DNA of 34,683 nt from Planctomyces sp. SH-PL62 (GTDB lineage: Bacteria; Planctomycetota; Planctomycetia; Planctomycetales; Planctomycetaceae). Positions 1 to 7,554 of this stretch are shown here, one piece after another; position 1 is the stretch's first letter; the number at the start of each line of letters is the position of its first letter. Made by a program: the position numbers and the translations under genes. The stretch covers positions 1 to 34,683 of the forward strand of contig CAMDPX010000056.1 of assembly GCA_945905295.1 (NCBI GenBank), read 5' to 3'. Under the pieces are notes generated by a model that saw only the letters and a program-made list of their open reading frames with translations, had not been told where the DNA came from and searched no databases.

Positions 1-58
1 CCCCCCGGTGGTCACGATGGCCATAAGAACCGGGGGGCTGACGCCGCCCCGCTCGCCA
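1..58. repeat. GC-rich palindromic element, copy 1 (left arm cut by window edge)
   Basis: Bases 1-9 (CCCCCCGGT) are the end of a left arm. Bases 29-58 are a right arm identical to 2561-2590: ACCGGGGGGCTGACGCCGCC followed by CCGCTCGCCA. The loop is about 19 nt. It is the same element as the complete palindrome at 2515-2590, so this is a dispersed repeat. Unlike copy 2, it lies inside an open reading frame. Confidence 0.7.
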
Positions 59-178
59 ACGCATCATGAGATGTCGCTCGTGAGACTGTTGGCGGCGCAG
101 GAGGGGGGCTATCGTGTTACCCCTGCACACGGAGAGACGCTCGATTTCACAATCCGACTTCCCACGGGAGGTGAGTGA
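2..178 (+). CDS. 3' end of an unidentified gene, possibly a sensor histidine kinase (partial at left edge)
   Basis: One frame is open from base 2 to the TGA at 176-178. Its last ~35 residues (from MSLVRLLAAQEGG to DFTIRLPTGGE) resemble the end of a GHKL/HATPase_c domain, where a helix followed by a Gly-Gly turn leads to a final strand ending in F-x-hydrophobic-x-LP. The first ~19 codons run through a GC-rich palindromic element (bases 1-58) that recurs at 2515-2590. So either the reading frame absorbed the palindrome or the true start is the ATG at 71, leaving only a small remnant. The G-box motifs of a kinase are not in view. The stop overlaps the ATG of the WD40 gene by one base (TGATG), which suggests translational coupling. 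The kinase assignment rests on a short C-terminal pattern only. Confidence 0.35.
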   Translation, partial: PPVVTMAIRTGGLTPPRSPTHHEMSLVRLLAAQEGGYRVTPAHGETLDFTIRLPTGGE

Positions 179-2490
179 TGGTTCGCCGACGAGTGGTGCT
201 GAGTCAGTGTTTGATGCTGCTGCCAATGCTGTTGGCCGGCGTCGTGGTTCTGGTCACGTTCGAGCCGCTGGCTGAACGTGCTCGCGCGGCGGAGACGGTC
301 GTCATCCCCGCCGAGCCGATCAAGATCAAACCGGGGAGTCCGTTGAGCGGTCGTGCTCTGGTGCAACGCCCCGCGAGTATCAACGGGCTGATGAGCTGGA
401 CGCTGGAGACACGGCGGCATCGGGGAGTGATCTATCACGTCGTCATCAGTCCGGATGGAAAGACTCTGGCGACTGCAGGTCTCGACGGCACGATTCGGTT
501 GTGGGACGTGGACACCGGCAAGTTCATCAAATGTTTGCTGGGACATAACAGTTGGGTCTTCCGGCTGGCCTGGTCGCCGGATGGGAACACGCTCGCTTCG
601 GCCGGAGCCTATGACGGCAGTGTGGGATTGTGGGACGTCAAGACGGGTGTGTTGCGTCGCGCGATTCGCAGCCCTCATGGAGTGGTCACGTATGTCGCGT
701 GGGCTCCGAGCGGAACGCAACTCGCCTTTGCCACGGGGGGCAGCGGTCACATGCTGGTCTACGACGTCGTGCGCGGTGAATACCTCAACAACGACAAAGA
801 GAGGGAGGTCGCGCTCGGAGTCGGGATCGCGGCCCTGGATTGGTCTCCGGACGGTCAGTTCGTGGGATTCGTCGGTGCGACCACGCCGGTCAGTTTGTGG
901 CAACTCTCGGCCGTGAGACAGAACAAATTTCTGTTGCCGGAGGAAGGGGGCGTGACGTACTCGCTGGCGTATTCGCGTGACGGCAAGGAAGTGGCGGTGG
1001 GCGGACTGAAGGACATCCGCGTGTTTGACTTTGAAACGGAGAAGTTGACACGCACGATCGCGGGCGCGGCGTATTCCGTGGCTTACTCACCCGATGGCAA
1101 GATGCTCGCGTCAGCTCCGCAGAATGGCGTCGTGCAAATCTGGGAAGCCGACACCGGCAAGCCGATCAAGACGCTGACCGGCAGCGCCACGATGTCGCTG
1201 TCGTGGTCCGCTGACAGCAAACGGCTCGCCACCATGACGTACTACACCGCCGTCGTGTGGGACGTGGAAACGGCGAAGCCCAAGCAGACGTTTGATGCGT
1301 GCGGCGTCAATCCTCCGATCTGGACGCCGAAGATGCCGTTCATCAACGGCATCGCCACGAATACTCCGTTGGTGTGTGATCCCGCGACTGGAAAGTTGCA
1401 GTGCAAGCTCGAAGGTCACACGGCTCCGGTCGGTTCCTTTGCCTGGTCGCGCGATGGCAAGACGCTGGCCACCGGATCGGCCGACACCACCGTGCGGTTG
1501 TGGGAGATGCCCTCTGGCACGCCGCTGGCCACTTACAAAGGACACACGGCCGTCGTGAATGCCATCGCGTGGATGTCGGATAGCAAATCGCTGGCCTCGG
1601 CATCGTCGGACAAAACCATTCGGGTGTGGAAAGTTCCCGAGAAGAAGTCCGCCGCCGGCAAGAAGGGGGACGAGGACAAGCCCGCCAGCGAAGCGACGAC
1701 CACCGAAACCAAACCAGCGACGGAACCCACCAAGAAGGTCGTCGGTAAGAAAGACGCGAAAGATCCATCAGACCCGCTGATCCAGGAATTCAAAGGGCAC
1801 GCCGGACCTGTCACGCAGTTGGTGTCACCTTCGGTCGGCCCAAAACTGTTGGTGTCGGGGAGCACCGACAAGACCATCAAGGTGTGGAACCTGACCTCGA
1901 ACAAGCTCGCCACAACAATTGACATTGGATATCCCATCCAGGCATTGGCCTGGTCCCCGGATGGAAAAGTGTTGTGCTCCAGCAGCGTGGACGAACGGCT
2001 GAGCTTTTGGAATGCCGCCAACGGCAAGCTGCTCAAGGACACGGGCAAATCGGGCCACGTGCCGTCGATGTCGTCGATGACTTTTTCTCCCAACAGCTCG
2101 CTCATCGCGGTGGGCTATCGCGGTGGCCACGCCTTGTCCTTGAGGGACACTCAAACGGACAAAGTCGTGCATTCGTTGACGGCGATGGCTCCGGTGAATT
2201 CGGTGACGTTTACTCTCAGCGGCCAGTCCATCGCGGCTGGATGCGAAGATCGGACCGTCCGCTTTTGGGACATCGCGAAAGGGGAACTCCGCGGACATCT
2301 GATTGCCGAAGAAGGGCAAGTCGCCGCTGTTTCCGCCGACGGACATTTCAAAGCCGAGCCGGGGATCGAAGCGGACTTGTTCTATGTGGCTCAGACGGAG
2401 AAGTCTCAAGAGACGCTGTCGATCAGCGATTTCACCGCCAAGGCGAAGTGGAAGAACAACGCGGCTCAAGCGGCGGTGATTGGGAAGTAG
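178..2490 (+). CDS. Secreted WD40-repeat protein
   Basis: Predicted 770 residues. The ATG at 178 is chosen over the in-frame GTG at 175 because GGAGG (167-171) sits 6 nt upstream and the ATG overlaps the previous stop. The N-terminus is a signal peptide: MVRRR, a hydrophobic core of about 20 residues, then a likely cut after ARA (about residue 36). From about residue 78 onward WD40 blades follow one another, for example HRGVIYHVVISPDGKTLATA followed by DGTIRLWDV, with repeated SPDGK...LA and xxWD or VWK endings. They fall into two groups split by a Lys/Glu/Thr-rich linker at about residues 485-530, consistent with two beta-propellers or one large one. The last ~70 residues are not WD40-like. 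WD40 propellers are protein-interaction scaffolds, and the partner here is unknown. No kinase or caspase domain is fused to it. Confidence 0.9.
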   Translation: MVRRRVVLSQCLMLLPMLLAGVVVLVTFEPLAERARAAETVVIPAEPIKIKPGSPLSGRALVQRPASINGLMSWTLETRRHRGVIYHVVISPDGKTLATAGLDGTIRLWDVDTGKFIKCLLGHNSWVFRLAWSPDGNTLASAGAYDGSVGLWDVKTGVLRRAIRSPHGVVTYVAWAPSGTQLAFATGGSGHMLVYDVVRGEYLNNDKEREVALGVGIAALDWSPDGQFVGFVGATTPVSLWQLSAVRQNKFLLPEEGGVTYSLAYSRDGKEVAVGGLKDIRVFDFETEKLTRTIAGAAYSVAYSPDGKMLASAPQNGVVQIWEADTGKPIKTLTGSATMSLSWSADSKRLATMTYYTAVVWDVETAKPKQTFDACGVNPPIWTPKMPFINGIATNTPLVCDPATGKLQCKLEGHTAPVGSFAWSRDGKTLATGSADTTVRLWEMPSGTPLATYKGHTAVVNAIAWMSDSKSLASASSDKTIRVWKVPEKKSAAGKKGDEDKPASEATTTETKPATEPTKKVVGKKDAKDPSDPLIQEFKGHAGPVTQLVSPSVGPKLLVSGSTDKTIKVWNLTSNKLATTIDIGYPIQALAWSPDGKVLCSSSVDERLSFWNAANGKLLKDTGKSGHVPSMSSMTFSPNSSLIAVGYRGGHALSLRDTQTDKVVHSLTAMAPVNSVTFTLSGQSIAAGCEDRTVRFWDIAKGELRGHLIAEEGQVAAVSADGHFKAEPGIEADLFYVAQTEKSQETLSISDFTAKAKWKNNAAQAAVIGK

Positions 2491-2514
2491 AGCTCATCAG
2501 CGTCGTCGTTCTCA

Positions 2515-2590
2515 GGCGACCGGGGCGGCGTCAGCCCCCCGGTGGATCTGTCACGAACGCACCGGGGGGCTGACGCCGCCCCGCTCGCCA
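2515..2590. terminator. Long GC-rich inverted repeat between convergent genes (palindromic element copy 2)
   Basis: Arms 2521-2543 and 2561-2583 are perfect 23-nt complements with a 17-nt loop, and the pairing extends to about 30 nt (2515-2543 / 2561-2590) with two mismatches. It lies between the stop of the WD40 gene (2490) and the stop of the convergent prenyltransferase (2593), where it could act as a bidirectional terminator. No U-tract follows on either side. The same arm recurs at 29-58, so it is also a dispersed REP-like repeat. Terminator function is inferred from position and structure. Confidence 0.6.
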
Positions 2591-2592
2591 AA

Positions 2593-3456
2593 TTAGTTTT
2601 GCCACCACAGGTCCGCCGCTCCGAGCAACAACAGCCCGACGCCGATCACCGCGTTGACTTGAAAGAACGCCACTCCAACTCGGCTCAAATCGTCTGCACG
2701 CACCAACGAGTGCTCGTAGAACAACAGCAGCGACACGACCACGATGCCGACCAAGAAAATCGTCCCCAAGCTGGCGGCGTACCAAAACGCGAACAGGCTG
2801 ATTGCGGTCAGCAAATGACTGAACGCGGCGAATCGCAACGCGCGTGAAATCCCCCAGCGAGCGGGGATGCTATGTAGCTGGTGAGCTTGGTCGAACTCCG
2901 TATCTTGGCAGGCGTACAAAATGTCGAAGCCGCCCACCCAGAAGAACACGACGGCCGCGAGACTGACCGGAGTCCACGTCACCTCGCCACGCAACGCAAT
3001 CCAGGTCGCAATCGGCGAGAGCATCAGCGCAGCGGACAACCAATAGTGACACCAGCTCGTGAACCGCTTGGCGTACGAATAGCCGAGCAAGAACAGCAGC
3101 ACCGGCACCGCCAATCGAATCGGCCAAACGTTCGGCAGGAACAACAACGTCGAGCCAACGAATCCCGCACTGCACGCGACGGTGAAGGCGATGACCACCG
3201 GACCGCTGAGCAATCCGGCCGGCAGATGTCTGATCGCCGTGCGCGGGTTGGCGGCGTCGAACTTCCAATCGACCAGCCGATTGAACGCCATCGCCGCCGA
3301 CCGAGCAAAGACCATGCACAGCAGCAGGCCGAGCAATTCTCGCCACGAGAACGGCTCGGCTCGGCCATGCCATGCCAGAATCGCCGCCAGCAGCGCGAAC
3401 GGCAACGCGAAGACGGTGTGGCTGAAGCGGATCAGTTCGAGGAGATGTCGGAGCAT
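2593..3456 (-). CDS. ubiA: UbiA-family polyprenyltransferase (4-hydroxybenzoate/MqnP-like)
   Basis: 287 residues, very hydrophobic, with about eight or nine predicted membrane segments, which is the usual UbiA length. Both Asp-rich motifs are present: NRLVDWKFD (N59, D63, D67) and DILYACQDTEFD (D185, D189). These bind Mg-diphosphate of the prenyl donor in the UbiA superfamily. The family attaches a polyprenyl chain to an aromatic ring at the inner membrane in quinone synthesis. Sequence alone does not decide between 4-hydroxybenzoate prenyltransferase and the MqnP-type enzyme of the futalosine menaquinone route. If the host is a planctomycete, the menaquinone role is more likely (inference). 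The TAA stop abuts the palindrome at 2515-2590. The ATG has only a weak Shine-Dalgarno. No other quinone gene is adjacent. Confidence 0.88.
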   Translation of the reverse strand: MLRHLLELIRFSHTVFALPFALLAAILAWHGRAEPFSWRELLGLLLCMVFARSAAMAFNRLVDWKFDAANPRTAIRHLPAGLLSGPVVIAFTVACSAGFVGSTLLFLPNVWPIRLAVPVLLFLLGYSYAKRFTSWCHYWLSAALMLSPIATWIALRGEVTWTPVSLAAVVFFWVGGFDILYACQDTEFDQAHQLHSIPARWGISRALRFAAFSHLLTAISLFAFWYAASLGTIFLVGIVVVSLLLFYEHSLVRADDLSRVGVAFFQVNAVIGVGLLLLGAADLWWQN

Positions 3457-3528
3457 GTCGGGCGGTCGAGATCGTCTTGAAAATCAAGCCACGGAAGTTG
3501 CGGCAGGCCAAGTTTATTGTTTTCGGAT

Positions 3529-3590
3529 CATGATGTCTTGGTGGTTGCTTGATGACGCAACCTTAGGTGTTTCTCAACGTAGACCGGCGA
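3529..3590 (+). repeat. Dispersed ~60-bp repeat, copy A
   Basis: Shares the exact 20-mer TTGGTGGTTGCTTGATGACG (3538-3557) with 8330-8349. Flanking similarity (CATGATGTC / CATGGTGTT on the left, GTTTCTC and CGGCG on the right) extends over about 60 bp. The two copies are in the same orientation, 4.8 kb apart, and bracket the decayed signalling region and the transposase. Confidence 0.65.
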
Positions 3591-3600
3591 TTGTTGGTGA

Positions 3601-3648
3601 TGAGCGTCAGAAAGGGGGCCAGTGTGAGCGAGTAAAAGGGGGCCACCT
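3601..3648 (+). repeat. 24-bp tandem direct repeat
   Basis: Two adjacent 24-bp units, TGAGCGTCAGAAAGGGGGCC + AGTG and TGAGCGAGTAAAAGGGGGCC + ACCT, share TGAGCG and AAAGGGGGCCA at the same offsets. Short repeated subterminal motifs of this kind occur at the ends of some insertion sequences (the IS21 family is one example). No transposase lies next to it, so an IS-end relic is only a guess. Confidence 0.4.
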
Positions 3649-4026
3649 GGGTGGTCAAAAAAAACCGGAGGGTTTCCGGGCGGTTAGTCGGGACGCTCGG
3701 AACTGGCTTGGCCGAATCCCGTGGTCAAAGCCGAATCAGAGTTGTTGATCGCTCCACGATCCATTGAGCTTGTTGAATTTCTTGGTCCATCGGACTTTGA
3801 TGTGGGTGGCTGAATTGACGAATCGGCTCTGCCGGGGCTTCTCTGGCAGGAGGCACGCCATTCACTCGGTCGGCCGCATTGCGCGTTTGTGCTTGTAGCG
3901 CGTGCGGGAACGTGTGGCGTGACTGATTTCGTATTGCGCGATCACGTTCAGGCGCAACTCTCCGCGTTTGGATTCCGCACACTGGAATCGAGTCGGTGGC
4001 GAACGGAGTCGCAGAGGGGCGTGGGT

Positions 4027-4680
4027 ATGAGACAGATCCGTTTGCTCTTGGTGGATGATCACGACCTTGTCCGTGCCGGCATTCGTTCGCTGTTGCAGAA
4101 CTGTGCGGACTTTGAAGTCGTGGCTGAAGCGGCGAATGGCCGGGTGGCGATTGAACTCTTGGAGAAATTCCAGCCGCATGTCGTGCTGATGGACATCATG
4201 ATGCCCGAGATGAATGGCCTGGATGCCACGGCTCGGATCGTGGCGTCCTGGCCGAACGTGCGTGTGATTATTCTGTCGATGAATTCGGCGGAGGAGTACG
4301 TGCTGCAATCGTTGCGGGCGGGAGCGGCTGGTTACCTTTTGAAAGACGTCAATCTTGTGGAACTCGAACAGGCGATCCGCACGGTGGCGCGTGGCGAGAT
4401 GCATCTCACCGCCGCCGTTTCTCGGCATGTCGTGGCCGGGTTCCTGAATCGGGCCGAGGGGGGCGTGACCTCGTTGAAGCGATTGACGCCTCGGCAGCGT
4501 GAGGTGCTGCAACTTGTCGCCGAAAGCAACTCGACCAAAGAGATTGCCCGAAAGCTTGGGATCAGCGTCAAGTCCGCGGAGGCGCATCGCAGTCAGTTGA
4601 TGGACGCGCTCGAAATCCACGACATCGCGGGGTTGGTGCGGTACGCCATCCGCACCGGCGTGATCACGCCAGATAAGTAG
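4027..4680 (+). CDS. NarL/FixJ-family response regulator (REC + LuxR-type HTH)
   Basis: 217 residues, typical for the family. The ATG at 4027 is chosen because the protein begins MRQIRLLLVDDHDLVRAGIR, the usual receiver start, and AGAGGGG (4013-4019) is a well-placed ribosome binding site; the open frame upstream has no homology. Receiver residues are intact: D10/D11 acidic pocket, D56 phosphoacceptor (LMDIMMPE), S84 and K106 (GYLLKD). The LuxR helix-turn-helix spans about residues 153-200 (LTPRQREVLQLVAESNSTKE, then IARKLGISVKSAEAHRSQLM). It should be a DNA-binding regulator activated by phosphorylation. No intact partner kinase is present in the window: the neighbours downstream are a broken HAMP array and a kinase fragment, so it is an orphan or works with a kinase elsewhere. 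Confidence 0.93.
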   Translation: MRQIRLLLVDDHDLVRAGIRSLLQNCADFEVVAEAANGRVAIELLEKFQPHVVLMDIMMPEMNGLDATARIVASWPNVRVIILSMNSAEEYVLQSLRAGAAGYLLKDVNLVELEQAIRTVARGEMHLTAAVSRHVVAGFLNRAEGGVTSLKRLTPRQREVLQLVAESNSTKEIARKLGISVKSAEAHRSQLMDALEIHDIAGLVRYAIRTGVITPDK

Positions 4681-4707
4681 TGGCGGTCGTTCAATGGCAC
4701 GCATTTT

Positions 4708-4774
4708 GAGCGGCACGGCGCTAGCCGCCGTTGTCGGTACTCGCGCAATACCGGCGGCTAGCGCCGTGCCGCTC
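4708..4774. terminator. 22-bp perfect inverted repeat after the response regulator
   Basis: Arms 4708-4729 (starts GAGCGGCACGGCGCTAGCC) and 4753-4774 (ends GGCTAGCGCCGTGCCGCTC) are perfect complements with a 23-nt loop. The element starts 28 nt after the response-regulator stop. It could form a strong RNA hairpin and end transcription, but no U-tract follows. It may instead belong to a dispersed palindrome family, and only one copy is visible here. Confidence 0.55.
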
Positions 4775-4882
4775 ATTCCTTCACGGACCGGCAACTAAGG
4801 TCTTTACCCTAGTCCCGGCCGAGGGTTTTTACTCGATTCCACTTAATGGTCAGACCTCTGCCGTCGGGCGACAATTCTGCGG

Positions 4883-6034
4883 ATGCTGACCGATTCGGTG
4901 AACGCGATGGTCGGCAACCTGACGTCGCAGGTGCGGAACATCGCCGAAGTCACCACGGCCGTGGCGCGCGGCGACTTGTCGCGCAAGATCACCGTCGATG
5001 TGCGGGGCGAAATCCTCGAGCTGAAGAACACGATCAACGTGATGGTCGATCAGCTCAACTCGTTCGCGTCCGAAGTGACCCGCGTCGCGCGTGAGGTCGG
5101 GACGGACGGCAAGCTCGGCGGTCAGGCCGAGGTGCGGGACGTCAGCGGCGTGTGGAAAGATTTGACCGAGAACGTGAACTCGATGGCCTCGAACCTGACG
5201 GCCCAGGTGCGGAACATCGCCGACGTGACGATCGCCGTGGCCAACGGCGACTTGTCCAAGAAGATCACGGTCGATGTGCGGGGCGAGATTTTGCAGTTCA
5301 AAGAGGCCATCAACGTCATGGTGGATCAGCTTCGGTCCTTCGCCTCCGAAGTGACCCGTGTGGCCCGCGAAGTCGGTACGGAGGGAAAGCTGGGTGGTCA
5401 GGCGCTCGTGCCCGGTGTCGCCGGCACTTGGAAAGATCTGACGGACTCGGTAAACGCGATGGCCAGCAACCTCACGGCGCAGGTGCGAAACATCGCGGGA
5501 GTGACGATGGCCGTGGCTCGCGGGGACTTGTCGCGCAAGATCACGGTCGATGTGCGTGGCGAGATCCTCGAATTGAAGGACACCATCAACACGATGGTGG
5601 ATCAGCTCAACGGATTCGCGTCCGAGGTGACTCGCGTGGCGCGTGAAGTCGGGACCGAAGGGAAGCTCGGTGGTCAGGCGCAGGTGCCGGGTGTGGCCGG
5701 GACGTGGAAGGATCTGACCGACAACGTGAACTCGATGGCCTCGAACCTGACGAATCAGGTGCGGAACATCGCCGAGGTGGCGACCGCCATCGCCGACGGC
5801 AACCTGTCGAAGAAGATCACCGTGAATGTGAGCGGTGAGATTTTGCGGCTCAAGGACACCGTCAACACGATGGTGGACCAGCTCAACGGGTTCGCGTCGG
5901 AAGTCACGCGCGTGGCGCGTGAAGTGGGGACGGAAGGGAAGCTGGGTGGTCAGGCGCAGGTGCCGGGCGTGGCCGGCACCTGGAAGGATCTCACGGACAA
6001 TGTGAACTCGATGGCGTCCAACTTGACGAACTAG
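4883..6034 (+). pseudogene. Poly-HAMP array: 5'-truncated remnant of a multi-HAMP histidine kinase, ended by a nonsense codon
   Basis: 383 residues made of tandem HAMP-like repeats with an exact 276-bp (92-residue) period. The motif [20 protein letters not shown] recurs at 4931, 5207, 5483, 5759 and, beyond the stop, 6035. Each unit then has [35 protein letters not shown] and a GTWKDLTD linker. This is the repeat type of group III (Nik1/Os-1-like) and related bacterial hybrid kinases, where it transmits signals to the kinase core. The array begins abruptly: similarity to a full unit starts just after the ATG (MLTDSVNAM matches DLTDSVNAM), there is no ribosome binding site and no membrane or sensor segment. 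The TAG at 6032-6034 replaces the CAG of the other units (NLTN-stop-VRN). No kinase domain follows. A short soluble poly-HAMP product cannot be excluded. Confidence 0.8.
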
Positions 6035-6534
6035 GTGCGCAACATCGCCGAAGTGACCACGGCGGTGGCTCGCGGCGACTTGTCGCGCAAGATCACCGTC
6101 GATGTGCGCGGCGAGATCGAAGTGGTCGGCGAGGCCGCCAACGGCCGCGAAGCGCTGGAGCAGACCAAGACACTGGCTCCGCGGGTCGTCGTGATGGATT
6201 TGATGATGCCGGAACTATGCGGAATCGAAGCCACGATCCAAATCACGCAAAAGTTCCCCGGCACTCGCATCATGATCATGTCCTTTGAATCGCGAGAAGT
6301 CCTCGTCAAGCAGGCATTCTTAGCCGGCGCGGCAGGTTTCATGTTGAAGGATTTCCATCCGGACGAACTGGCCGTTGCGGTCCAAGCCTTGGCCCGCGGC
6401 GAATAGTATCTGAGTGCCACCATCTGCAAGCAGGCGACTGAGGCTGGCTGGTCAATCCCGTTCAACCGGCAAGTGCGCTGCGACAACTGACGCAACGCCA
6501 ACGCGAGGTTCTGCAACTGATCGCCGATATGTAA
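6035..6534 (+). pseudogene. HAMP-receiver-LuxR fusion remnant (response regulator pseudogene)
   Basis: This continues the HAMP array in the same frame after the TAG at 6032-6034. About 28 residues of a fifth HAMP unit run to DVRGEI and then switch at GAGATC (6113-6118) into the middle of a receiver domain: EVVGEAANGREALEQTK, VVVMDLMMPELCG (phosphoacceptor Asp), MIMSFES and GFMLKDFHPDEL. The N-terminal third of the receiver with its acidic pair is missing. A TAG at 6404-6406 stands where a Tyr codon would be (ARGE-stop-YLSATICKQ). After a shift of frame, 6478-6534 still encodes LRQLTQRQREVLQLIADM, the start of a LuxR helix-turn-helix, before a TAA. So one deletion, two nonsense codons and one frameshift have accumulated. 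The receiver part is paralogous to the intact regulator at 4027-4680. Confidence 0.8.
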
Positions 6535-6661
6535 GGCACGCGGCGCAAGCCCGATCCCACAAAAGACAATTGTCCGGAGTGTGTTCCAGCTCGCAGGTGA
6601 ATCCGGAGTAATCCCGCACGGAATCAGTGATGGCAAAGACTTTGCATCTCCGTAACCCGTC

Positions 6662-7516
6662 GTGGCAAGCCGTTCCGCGGCGATCGACCTCCCGGCACCC
6701 TTTACTTCGGATGGATACCACATGACCGGAAGCTCGTCGTTCTCAAATGAATTGTTGTTGCGGCCAATCGTGGATCGGTCATCGAATGCCTCCGCCGCTT
6801 TGAAAAACTTGCGGGCCGCGGCGACTCCACAGGAAGCCCCGATCGCCCCGAGCACCGAGCAACAACGCCTGGCAACCGCGCTTCGAAACATCGAAGAACG
6901 ATTCCTCTCGGTGATCGAAGTCGTCTCAGAGGCAATGGTGCTGGTCGATGTGGCAGGTCAAATCGTGCTCGCCAATTCTCAGACCGAGGTGCTGTTTGGC
7001 TATTCGCGCGATGAGCTGGTGGGGGAGCCGATCGAACTCTTGCTGCCCGAGCGATTCCGCGAACGGCACGTTGCTCTTCGAAACCAGTTTTTCGCCGAAC
7101 CGTATCTTCTCACTCTGAGTGACTCTCCCAATCTGTTGGCTCGCCGCAAAGACGGCAGCGAGTGTCCGATCGAAATCAGCCTCCGTCCAATGCCGACAGA
7201 CATCATGATGTTGTTCGTGGCGACGATTCGCGACATCACCAAAAGAAGGAATCTGGAAGAGCAACTGCGGCAATCGCAAATGCTCGCGGCTGTTGGACGG
7301 CTCGCGGGGGGAGTGGCTCACGACTTCAACAATCTGCTGACCATCATCAACAGCTACAGCGAACTCCTGCTCGACGATACGAGCGATGATGATCCGCGAC
7401 GACCGCTGATTCTGGAGATCAAGAGCGCGGGAGATCGCGCAGCCGGACTCACGCACCAACTCTCGGCGTCAACCCCCAAGCAAGTCCTGGAACCATCGCC
7501 GCCGCCAGCGAACTGA
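6662..7516 (+). CDS. Truncated PAS-domain sensor histidine kinase (no ATPase domain)
   Basis: 284 residues from the GTG at 6662, or 264 from the ATG at 6722; neither has a clear ribosome binding site. A PAS domain spans about residues 80-195 (FLSVIEVVSEAMVLVDVAGQ, FGYSRDELVGEPIELLLPER, RKDGSECPIEISLRP, VATIRDITKRR). A HisKA dimerisation domain follows with the H-box GGVAHDFNNLLT (H220 from the GTG). The usual continuation, a Q-L-x-x-F-S-R-K-Q-V-L-E-P stretch and then the HATPase_c domain, is degraded to QLSASTPKQVLEPSPPPAN and stop. Without the ATP-binding domain it cannot autophosphorylate, so it is probably a decaying gene. The transposase element begins about 40 bases downstream, and no ATPase sequence is found beyond it. 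Confidence 0.75.
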   Translation: MASRSAAIDLPAPFTSDGYHMTGSSSFSNELLLRPIVDRSSNASAALKNLRAAATPQEAPIAPSTEQQRLATALRNIEERFLSVIEVVSEAMVLVDVAGQIVLANSQTEVLFGYSRDELVGEPIELLLPERFRERHVALRNQFFAEPYLLTLSDSPNLLARRKDGSECPIEISLRPMPTDIMMLFVATIRDITKRRNLEEQLRQSQMLAAVGRLAGGVAHDFNNLLTIINSYSELLLDDTSDDDPRRPLILEIKSAGDRAAGLTHQLSASTPKQVLEPSPPPAN

Positions 7517-7554
7517 AGCAAGAAAGGGAAGCAGCTCGGAGAGAAAAGGAGAGA

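Larger units (their letters stand above)
3457..4026. other. Intergenic region with repeat fragments, no supported gene
   Basis: About 570 bases between the divergent prenyltransferase and response-regulator genes. It contains a ~60-bp dispersed repeat copy (3529-3590), a 24-bp tandem pair (3601-3648) followed by an A8 run, and about 370 bases with no recognisable gene. A reading frame runs from 3889 into the response regulator, but that extension shows no receiver-domain homology and is not taken as coding. A short antisense frame (3725-3982) resembles nothing I recognise. Confidence 0.5.

Noticed and set aside
2870-3511. 213-codon frame overlapping the prenyltransferase on the same strand
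   Set aside because: It is an out-of-frame shadow of the prenyltransferase, which has both Asp-rich motifs and membrane segments.
3889-4026. 46-codon N-terminal extension of the response regulator
   Set aside because: The receiver domain starts at the ATG at 4027 with a good ribosome binding site, and the extension has no similarity to this family.
4799-4850. Imperfect ACCCT...AGGGT pairing with a T5 run as a terminator or regulatory hairpin
   Set aside because: The stem is only five bases with an 11-base loop, too weak to support a call.
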